Assembly (NCBI GenBank): GCA_017743475.1
Contig: JAGHYV010000031.1
Span: 1 to 51,243, forward strand
DNA: 51,243 nt
Reading direction: 5' to 3'
Source: Roseiflexus sp.
GTDB lineage: Bacteria > Chloroflexota > Chloroflexia > Chloroflexales > Roseiflexaceae
The position numbers and the translations under genes were made by a program. The notes under the pieces were generated by a model. It had not been told where the DNA came from and searched no databases. It saw only the letters and a list, made by a program, of their open reading frames with translations. Below are positions 44,156-51,243 of this stretch, piece after piece (within the stretch, counting starts at the first letter, position 1; each line of letters begins with the position of its first letter).

Positions 44156-44246
44156 CAATCCTCAACCCTCGACTTCCACTCGCAACCTTCAGCTTTCAAC
44201 CTTCAACTTTCAACTTCAACCTTCAACCTTCAACCTTCAACCCTCA
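44156..44246. repeat. TTCAACC-type array, right copy of the 52-bp direct repeat
   Basis: See the left copy at 43199-43250. This copy continues into TTCAACC/TTCAACT units up to the end of the downstream GT4 gene. The rest of 43995-44260 contains only the TATACT noted for the HEPN gene. Confidence 0.9.
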
Positions 44247-44260
44247 CGCCTCCCGCCACA

Positions 44261-45460
44261 TTACGCATCCGACGCCCGTCGAAGCAGACGGTCGCACAGA
44301 TCAACAACCTTTGCCATCTCAGTTGCCGCATTGATCTGCGCTGCAGCCGCGCGTGCAGCGCGCCGCATGGTCGTCATCTCCTCGGCGCTGAGTCGGTTGA
44401 GCGTCGCCGCGACCGCGGCCGGATCGAACGACGGCGCAACCACGCCGCACTGCCATTCGTGAACGAACGCCGCCATACCGGGGGAAGGACCGACACAGAC
44501 TGCCAGACCTGCGTGAACAAAATCGAACAGTTTATTCGGCAGCGCGACGCTGTTGTTATAGTTCGTTGGTTTGAGTAAATAGAACCCCATATCAAATGGG
44601 GCGATGCGGCTGACAACCTGATCCGGCGTCACCGGCTCCAGAAACGCGACTCGCCCCGGCGCCACCCGGCTGGCATACGCCTGCAAATGTCGGATGTACC
44701 CCTCATCGCCGACGAGCATGAACGAGAGATGGTAGCGCTGATCGCAAAGGCGAACGGTGTCGATCATCAACTCCAGCTGTCGCGCCCGGATGGCGCCGCC
44801 ATGATGGATAAGGCGCACGCTTTGAGGGTCGATGGTGTGATCCTCTAACGCAACATAATCCGGCGCGTTCAGTACGGTTGCAGGGAAGAACCCAAACTCT
44901 TCGTGGTAGCGACGTGCAATCTCCGGGGCAACAGTCATGGTTGCGGTTGCCTGAGTCGCATACTGTTGCAGAAAGAAGCGGATCATCGGCGCAACGAACA
45001 ACCGCCATTGCCATTGTTCTTCCCACTCAAGCGGTGCATATTCGTGCAGATCAAGAACCAGCGGTGCATTCCAGCGCATCGCCAGGCGCCATGCCAGCGG
45101 CAGTGCATGCCATTCGTTCGCAAGGATCAGATCGGCGCGCAGGGAGCGTACCTGATCATATGCCTGGCGATGCAGGCGCTGCAACCAGTACCAGAACTCG
45201 TAGCATGCGGTTGAACGCAGCGCTCTCCCTGCCAGCAGGAAACCTTTGAGATGCTGCCTCTCATACCAGCGCGGCGGTTCGACGGCGAACCAGCGGACGC
45301 TCGCAGCATCGCGCCAGCGCGGCGGCGGACCGTATCCCAGCACCAGCAGGTTGTACTGCGGCGCAAGCGCGGCGATCTGGCGCAGCACCCGCGCATCACG
45401 GGCAATCGGCGAGAAGGAGATGATGCAGGCGGTGGCGCGTGTAACTGGCGGTTGTTTCAT
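44261..45460 (-). CDS. GT4-like glycosyltransferase
   Basis: 399 residues, GT-B fold. The N-terminal domain starts ATACIISFSPIARDARVLRQI and carries LILANEWHALPLAW; the C-terminal donor domain has RLIHHGGAIRARQLELMID and ALPNKLFDFVHAGLAVCVG. The classical E-x7-E is not evident, as in several capsule-type GT4 members. ATG 45460 overlaps the previous TGA (ATGA), with GAGG just upstream. Last gene of the 48786-44261 overlapping run. Donor and acceptor unknown. Confidence 0.82.
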   Translation of the reverse strand: MKQPPVTRATACIISFSPIARDARVLRQIAALAPQYNLLVLGYGPPPRWRDAASVRWFAVEPPRWYERQHLKGFLLAGRALRSTACYEFWYWLQRLHRQAYDQVRSLRADLILANEWHALPLAWRLAMRWNAPLVLDLHEYAPLEWEEQWQWRLFVAPMIRFFLQQYATQATATMTVAPEIARRYHEEFGFFPATVLNAPDYVALEDHTIDPQSVRLIHHGGAIRARQLELMIDTVRLCDQRYHLSFMLVGDEGYIRHLQAYASRVAPGRVAFLEPVTPDQVVSRIAPFDMGFYLLKPTNYNNSVALPNKLFDFVHAGLAVCVGPSPGMAAFVHEWQCGVVAPSFDPAAVAATLNRLSAEEMTTMRRAARAAAAQINAATEMAKVVDLCDRLLRRASDA

Positions 45461-46614
45461 TTCCTCGACCAGATCTCGTTGTAGATCGTTTCAATATTCC
45501 GTAGAAATGCATCTTCTCCAAAACGAACACATACGCTCTCGCGGATTCGAACAGGATCGTACTGAACTTGTCCGAGCAAGAACTGTTCCATCGCATCAGC
45601 AAGCGCCTGAGCATCGGCTATTGGTACAAGTATGCCGCACCCATCCCCAACAACAAACTCCGGTCCACCGCAACGAGTAGCGATCACCGGCTTGCCGCAC
45701 GCCATCGCCTCTCCCACAACTACGCCAAATGTTTCGTGGATGCTCGGGAGAACGAACACATCACACCAACGCATCCAATCTCGCACCTGAGTCCGATCCA
45801 GGAGACCGACAAAGCGACAGATATTCGTCAACCCCAACTGTCGCGCCAGATGTTCCAATCGTTGACGCTCTGCTCCGTCACCACCGATCACCAACTCGAA
45901 AGGGCAATCAACCTTTGCGCGCAAGAGCGCCGCTGCATTCAAGAGATGGTTCATTCCTTTCTGATCGGTCAAGAGTGCGATAGTCAAAAACCTTTTTTTT
46001 GTCCTCGGTTCATCAAGAACTGCGTCTTTGGGCGTAAAAAAGCGAGTGCTGATCACATTGCCCAGCACCCGTACATGAGCGGTTGGCACAAATTCAAGAA
46101 TACGCTGCCTGAGCGCCGGACTTACTGCCAGCACAGGGATGCTCTTCATTGTCTCGCGTACCAACCACCGCTGGAGAGACGTGTACAGGTGGGCAGTAAA
46201 AGGACTGGTGTGTTCAGTCAGCAGTGCTGGAATGTCCCATGCCCGCGACGCTCGCGCTGCTATCCAACCACACGGCAGAACGACATGTGCATGAATGAGA
46301 TCAGGACAACCATGGCGACGAATGTACTTGTGTAGCTCCCGCCATGCAACATACGCGCTGCTCAAGAAATGCAGGTGTGGAATGTACGGCGGGGTCGGCG
46401 CATACACGCGATAAACCACAACTTTTCCGTCGTGTTCAATACTATTGTGACGACGATCACGAAAAGCGGCGCGCAATCCTATAGACTGTACTGCCAGAAC
46501 GTTGACTGCAAAGCGTTCTGCCAGCAACCGCGCCTGATCTCGAATAAATGTGCCGCTTACAGGCGACATTACGTTTGGATACCAGTTGACAAGGAAGAGA
46601 ATTCTACGTCGCAC
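45457..46614 (-). CDS. GT4 glycosyltransferase
   Basis: 385 residues, GT-B. The opening RRILFLVNWYPNVMSPVSGTF is typical of exopolysaccharide GT4 enzymes. The donor half has HETFGVVVGEAMACGKPVI with an intact E-x7-E motif, then GGPEFVVGDGCGILV. GTG 46614 has GGGAG upstream inside the flippase gene, which it overlaps by 11 bases. It probably adds a sugar to the lipid-linked repeat unit exported by the neighbouring flippase. Confidence 0.9.
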   Translation of the reverse strand: MRRRILFLVNWYPNVMSPVSGTFIRDQARLLAERFAVNVLAVQSIGLRAAFRDRRHNSIEHDGKVVVYRVYAPTPPYIPHLHFLSSAYVAWRELHKYIRRHGCPDLIHAHVVLPCGWIAARASRAWDIPALLTEHTSPFTAHLYTSLQRWLVRETMKSIPVLAVSPALRQRILEFVPTAHVRVLGNVISTRFFTPKDAVLDEPRTKKRFLTIALLTDQKGMNHLLNAAALLRAKVDCPFELVIGGDGAERQRLEHLARQLGLTNICRFVGLLDRTQVRDWMRWCDVFVLPSIHETFGVVVGEAMACGKPVIATRCGGPEFVVGDGCGILVPIADAQALADAMEQFLLGQVQYDPVRIRESVCVRFGEDAFLRNIETIYNEIWSRK

Positions 46615-47995
46615 GCCGCGCTCCCAGTACTCGTCGTATCATTTCAGAGATCAGATTCAAATCTTCTCCAGTTATCAGCAGCACACGTCCTGCGGGCATC
46701 CTGGTTTCGTGCACGAATATTGCAATAATCGCCAGGGTTGTTGCCAGATAGGACAAGGTACTGGCAATCGCTGCTCCGATTATTCCGAGCCATGGAATGA
46801 GCACGAAGTCGAGCGCTACGGTAACAACCAGACCAACCAGAGCGACAGCAAGGTTCAGATGTGGCTTGCCAATGCCAGCAAGGTACGAGCCGATGACATT
46901 GGCGATACTAAAGATCGTAACACCCGGTAACAGCCACATCAGCGCCGGGACGCTCTCTCGAAACGCGGCTCCAAACACCAGCGGCAACAGCATGTCGCCT
47001 CCTATCACCAATCCTCCTGCCAGCACGATGCTCAACCACAATGAGAGGCGCGCTACACGCGCTGTTCGCTGTTGAGCGCTCACCTGATCGGTAGAAGCAG
47101 CGACATCAGGCAACAACACCTGTGATGTAGTACCAGAAACCAGCCATAATAACTGTGCAATTCCCACTGCCAGCGAGTACAAACCAACGCCTTTAACCCC
47201 TACAAAGTAACTGACAAAGAAGATATCGAGGCGATAGTTCAGGAACTGTGCCATATTCGCCAGATACGATGGGAGCGAATATGTTATGACTTCGGATAAG
47301 CCGCTTTCCTGTCGGATTGAACCGGTCAGCCACGGTCTGAGCGTCCACAGAAAAAGAAACACAATTGCCATGCTACCGCCGACCTGCACCCAGACCAGTG
47401 CTTCTGCCGTGAGTTGTTGACTCCGGAACCACGCAGCGTATATGAAGACCAGAATCGCAATCAATGTCACAATTTGACCATACAGATTGATGAGATTAAC
47501 ACGCGGAATTTCCTGTAAACCGATCAGCACATTACGGTAATGTCCCGACAGCAGAATTCCGAGCACAAGGAGCGCAATGGCAATCACTCCCCAGCGTTCA
47601 CTTTCTGGCGGCACGAGGGCTGGCGCCAGCGTCGTTCGCACCAGCCCAACCAATGCAATCGTTGCCAGCAACGTCTGGAACAATGCAATGAGCGCCAGAC
47701 GTATCAGTAATCCGTTAATAACCGCACGTCCGCGTGCCACGACATACACGATCCCGGACTGAAGCGATAATCCAAAAACCATCGCCAGTAATGTGCCAGT
47801 CGCCACGATCAGGTCGGCGCTCCCCTTCGCTGTTGGACCGAACCCACGGGCAATCACAATACTACTCACCAGACCGATCACAATGGAAAGAATGCTGGTA
47901 GCGAATGAATGAACGCTGCTGTACAGCAGTGATGACGGACTGCGCGACATTTCATGCAGGGCCGCGATACGCATAAAACCGAGGAGACTCTTCAC
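46604..47995 (-). CDS. Polysaccharide flippase (Wzx/MATE-like, MVF family)
   Basis: 463 residues with 12-14 hydrophobic segments. The opening SFATSILSIVIGLVSSIVIARGFGPTAKG is the usual first helix and loop of oligosaccharide flippases. It would carry lipid-linked oligosaccharide to the outer face. The GTG start overlaps the methyltransferase stop as GTGA. The natural polymerase partner could be the O-antigen-ligase-like protein at 8.1-9.6 kb, far away; this link is speculative. Visibly lower in G+C than the housekeeping genes. Confidence 0.9.
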   Translation of the reverse strand: MKSLLGFMRIAALHEMSRSPSSLLYSSVHSFATSILSIVIGLVSSIVIARGFGPTAKGSADLIVATGTLLAMVFGLSLQSGIVYVVARGRAVINGLLIRLALIALFQTLLATIALVGLVRTTLAPALVPPESERWGVIAIALLVLGILLSGHYRNVLIGLQEIPRVNLINLYGQIVTLIAILVFIYAAWFRSQQLTAEALVWVQVGGSMAIVFLFLWTLRPWLTGSIRQESGLSEVITYSLPSYLANMAQFLNYRLDIFFVSYFVGVKGVGLYSLAVGIAQLLWLVSGTTSQVLLPDVAASTDQVSAQQRTARVARLSLWLSIVLAGGLVIGGDMLLPLVFGAAFRESVPALMWLLPGVTIFSIANVIGSYLAGIGKPHLNLAVALVGLVVTVALDFVLIPWLGIIGAAIASTLSYLATTLAIIAIFVHETRMPAGRVLLITGEDLNLISEMIRRVLGARRAT

Positions 47996-48786
47996 TTTAT
48001 CCCCACAGCTGTCAGGTTTCCGCCAAACAGCACGTTGTACAAAAGCGAGCGTTTTACGATGCTTAGTCGACCGGCAGGAGCAGGGCTATCGAACCAGACG
48101 CGGACCTGGCGAAAGCCTGCACGCCAGAGTGCAACATAGAGAGACAGGTAACTCTGTTCATTAAGGTGAAGTTTAGAGTAGTCCGGATGGAGTGTATCTT
48201 CAGGACGCGCACCAATGTCGATTCCTGTCCTCCAACGCACGTACCATCGCATGAGAGGGTGTGTGTGTCTTGACCAACGATTAGGAGATGTGTAAATAAG
48301 CAGCTTTCCGCCAGGTTTTAGCCATCTTTTGACGTTTTTGAGGATAATTTTACTTTCATCGGGCGAAACATGTTCAATAAACTCAGACATCAGAACCTTG
48401 TCAAACATATTGGATCGGAAAACATCATCCGTGGCAAAAGCACATAGAAAAGATGTCTGGATTTCTCTGTCACTGTTTCGCGCGATAGTCCCTAACTTTT
48501 GCTGTGCCAGCACAATAGCATCGCGGGAAAAATCACATCCAACCGCAATCGCACCAAGAAAGCCAGCAGCGATTGTAACCTCACCACGGCCACACCCCAA
48601 ATCCAGAAAGTAGTCTCCCGGATGAATGTCGAGAAGTTCGAGATTGCGTCGTGCACGGTCAAACAATGTCTGCGGCGTTCCATCAAACTGGACGAACTGA
48701 TCATACCCATCGACTCGCTGAAGAAAATACTCTTGCTGGTAGGCATCTCGCACGTCGATAGAGCGCAGTGTGTGTTTATGGCTCAT
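47992..48786 (-). CDS. Class I SAM-dependent methyltransferase
   Basis: 264 residues. The SAM loop is DYFLDLGCGRGEVTIAAGF (about 57-75), then VGCDFSRDAIVLAQ. Motif FDKVLMSEFIEHVSPDE (about 124-140) and the post-motif KPGGKLLIYTSPNRWSRHTH complete the fold. AGGAGG lies six bases before ATG 48786. First gene of the second overlapping run. A/T-rich for this window, suggesting acquisition with the flippase gene. Target unknown, probably a sugar. Confidence 0.87.
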   Translation of the reverse strand: MSHKHTLRSIDVRDAYQQEYFLQRVDGYDQFVQFDGTPQTLFDRARRNLELLDIHPGDYFLDLGCGRGEVTIAAGFLGAIAVGCDFSRDAIVLAQQKLGTIARNSDREIQTSFLCAFATDDVFRSNMFDKVLMSEFIEHVSPDESKIILKNVKRWLKPGGKLLIYTSPNRWSRHTHPLMRWYVRWRTGIDIGARPEDTLHPDYSKLHLNEQSYLSLYVALWRAGFRQVRVWFDSPAPAGRLSIVKRSLLYNVLFGGNLTAVGIK

Positions 48787-48830
48787 GCGTTTCCTCCTAA
48801 TCCGGGATTTGTGTCACGGTCTATGCCACC

Positions 48831-48836
48831 AGTATA
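48831..48836 (-). promoter_or_regulatory. -10 box of the flippase operon
   Basis: TATACT on the minus strand, 45 bases before the methyltransferase start. No convincing -35. The remainder of 48787-49050 holds only a faint heptanucleotide trace (AAAACGTTGAGG, CCACCTTCAAATT near 48945-48970). Confidence 0.4.
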
Positions 48837-49050
48837 GCCTTCTTATGCCAGAGCTCACCTCACAAAATCGTGTCGATTCGCATACAAAATCGCTACAAAG
48901 CGGACGCAGGGGAAGAGGACCAGGGAGAGAACATTGCAGACCCAAAACGTTGAGGTCCCACCTTCAAATTGCACGCTGCTCCGGATTTCTTCATTGAATT
49001 AGCTCATTGCCGGTGATAACGTGGAATAGCATCCTGATACACATAACTGG

Positions 49051-49177
49051 CTTCTCGTACCCCGCCGCCATTGCCTCGACTGCTGCCAACAGCATAGCGT
49101 CGGTCAGGTCCGGGTAGAGCAGTGCTTTCGTTTGCCAGCAGGTGACCGGGACGCCACCCAAGACAGGCGAAGCATTC
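49051..49177 (-). pseudogene. Fragment duplicating the 3' end of the DegT aminotransferase gene
   Basis: Aligns with 49998-50151, the last 50 codons of the intact degT gene, with many substitutions, one deleted C and one gap of about 30 bases. In protein terms ECFACLGWRPGHLLANES corresponds to [18 protein letters not shown]. It adjoins the small antitoxin-like gene and provides the end of its frame. Clearly non-functional. Confidence 0.88.
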
Positions 49178-49337
49178 CTTCTCCCTCAAACAACTGATCG
49201 CGCAGTGACAGATGATCTCCATCGCCCATTTGCCAGGTGGCCCACAATCGAACCGCCCTGGCTGGACCCAGATGTTTCCACAGCACTTCCATAGCTTCGC
49301 GCAGAACCTCTTGCTCACGAATCACCGTCACCGTCAT
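49104..49337 (-). pseudogene. Truncated small antitoxin-like protein gene
   Basis: 77 codons. The first 50 encode a small helical protein (TVIREQEVLREAMEVLWKHL, WQMGDGDHLSLRDQLFEGE) of the type often found beside PIN toxins. From codon 51 the frame runs into the degT fragment (MLRLSWVASRSPAGKRK), so the native C terminus is lost. Its ATG overlaps the PIN stop (ATGA), with GGAGG nine bases upstream in the PIN coding end. The family assignment rests on context and is tentative. Confidence 0.6.
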
Positions 49338-49789
49338 TTTTCTCCTCCAATGCGCACGACGAATGCTGCCGGGTTCAACACCCGTAGATTCTCACCCTGA
49401 TAACATCGCACCAATCGATCATCACAAGTCAAGAAATACTCGCTGCCAGCCGCTTCAGCACAGGCTATGTGCAACCCATCAATAGCCTTGAGCCCCTACT
49501 GTTCCAACTCCTCGGCTCGCCTTTTGATATCCTCATCGACCTTACGGTGAACGCCTGCCAGGCTTGAACAGCGGGTTACCCGGTTCCTGCGTAACTGAAA
49601 CGGACTTCGATTGTTTTCGTACTCTAACACTGATGAGGTCACCAGCGTCACGCTTCCCGCTTCGATCATCTGGAGAATCACAGCAAAAGCAAGTGTTTCC
49701 AGCCAGATCCTGGGCTGCGTCTGGTCATCAAATGGCCTGTTATATACGCTGGTATCCAGATAGACTTTCACCTCTCTCCTCTGCTTCAC
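49334..49789 (-). pseudogene. PIN-domain toxin gene with an in-frame stop
   Basis: Reads KVYLDTSVYNRPFDDQTQPRI (first acidic motif), VTSSVLEYENNRSPF and EDIKRRAEELEQ. TAG at 49496-49498 follows, then the same frame continues with GLKAIDGLHIACAEAAGSEY and FLTCDDRLVRCYQGENLRVL to a TGA overlapping the next start. The conserved DxLH and TCDD acidic sites lie after the stop, so the translated 97-residue piece lacks half of the nuclease centre. A single base change (for example TTG to TAG) explains it. PIN toxins are VapC-type RNases. Confidence 0.85.
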
Positions 49790-49941
49790 TGATCCCCCGC
49801 CTGTCCAAACGTAATCTTAGGTGGGGATGGTCTGGCAGTGGTTTGCGTCACAACGGCGCCTCCCTGACGCATTGGTTGACCGGGCGGATTATCGCCGCCG
49901 GATGCACCAGTGTTGTGTCATTGTAGCACAACGCAGGCATG
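49790..49941. other. Short intergenic stretch
   Basis: No gene or clear signal between the PIN start and the hairpin downstream of degT. A minus-strand TACAAT-like box occurs near 49922-49927 (GTGCTACAATGAC) but lacks a clear -35. Confidence 0.3.
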
Positions 49942-49987
49942 CGCCGCGCCGGGCGATGACTGCGCACGGTCGCGGAACGGCGCGGCG
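49942..49987 (-). terminator. GC-rich hairpin after degT
   Basis: CGCCGCGCCG (49942-49951) pairs perfectly with CGGCGCGGCG (49978-49987) around a 26-base loop, starting four bases after the degT stop. It has no T run, so it may end transcription weakly or protect the 3' end. Confidence 0.5.
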
Positions 49988-49991
49988 ACGG

Positions 49992-51173
<1,182 letters not shown>

Positions 51174-51177
51174 GGAA

Positions 51178-51243
51178 GGTTGAAGGTGGGAAGGTTGAAG
51201 GTGGGAAGGTTGAAGGTGGGAAGGTTGAAGGTGGGAAGGTTGA
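51178..51243. repeat. GGTTGAA-type heptanucleotide array at the window end
   Basis: Regular units GGAAGGTTGAAGGTG of 15 bases, repeated about four times and running off the window. It abuts the degT start codon. Confidence 0.9.

Noticed and set aside
49051-49789. Insertion sequence causing the PIN/degT rearrangement
   Set aside because: No transposase, terminal inverted repeats or target duplication could be found.

Overview
This is a chromosomal window, moderately G+C-rich by eye, with no phage genes and no recognisable IS transposase. The gene families, the dense heptanucleotide repeats (variants of TTCAACC/TTCAACG and GAGAACT) and the stacks of membrane glycosyltransferases suggest a filamentous Chloroflexota bacterium, most like Roseiflexus. 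That assignment is inference from recall, not from a search.

Left part (1-29 kb): mainly housekeeping and signalling genes. They are a GNAT acetyltransferase with a clear promoter and terminator, glutamate dehydrogenase, a stand-alone receiver protein, a VTT membrane protein, an ECF sigma/anti-sigma pair and a large PDZ-TM-GAF histidine kinase. After a mostly empty 0.8 kb come an O-antigen-ligase-like protein, folD (with altered catalytic residues), tRNA-Gln, a C-terminally truncated GlmU, prs, a CNNM/CorC protein, cytidine deaminase, a GDP-mannose-pyrophosphorylase/phosphomannomutase-like fusion and a phasin. The phasin has a promoter, a palindromic operator candidate and an overlapping upstream ORF. 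Next are a decayed EamA transporter, a three-GAF diguanylate cyclase, an MdtH-like MFS exporter, a sugar isomerase/epimerase, threonine dehydratase, dnaN, a GT87-like protein and a zinc-ribbon/TPR membrane protein.

Right part (29-51 kb): a surface-glycan region read almost entirely on the minus strand. One tightly overlapping run (38193 to 29128) encodes a polyprenyl-phosphate sugar synthase (DPM1/ArnC type), GT4, GT2, a methyltransferase, an LPG-synthase/AglD-type membrane protein and several GT-C type integral membrane glycosyltransferases (GT87 twice, DUF2079), with a PIG-V-like gene just upstream. The synthase would make the lipid-linked donor that GT-C enzymes use on the outer face of the membrane, so the run reads as a lipid-linked glycosylation module. 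A second overlapping run (48786 to 44261) encodes a methyltransferase, a flippase and two GT4 enzymes. asnB and a DegT sugar aminotransferase complete the region.

Between these runs lie toxin-antitoxin remnants. A HepT/MntA pair has a twice-frameshifted toxin and an intact antitoxin gene. An apparently intact HEPN/MNT pair sits between 52-bp direct repeats. A PIN toxin carries an in-frame stop, and its partner ends in a decayed copy of the 3' end of degT. Heptanucleotide arrays lie at many gene borders and supply the stop codon of three genes. Two GT-C genes also carry apparent single-base frameshifts.
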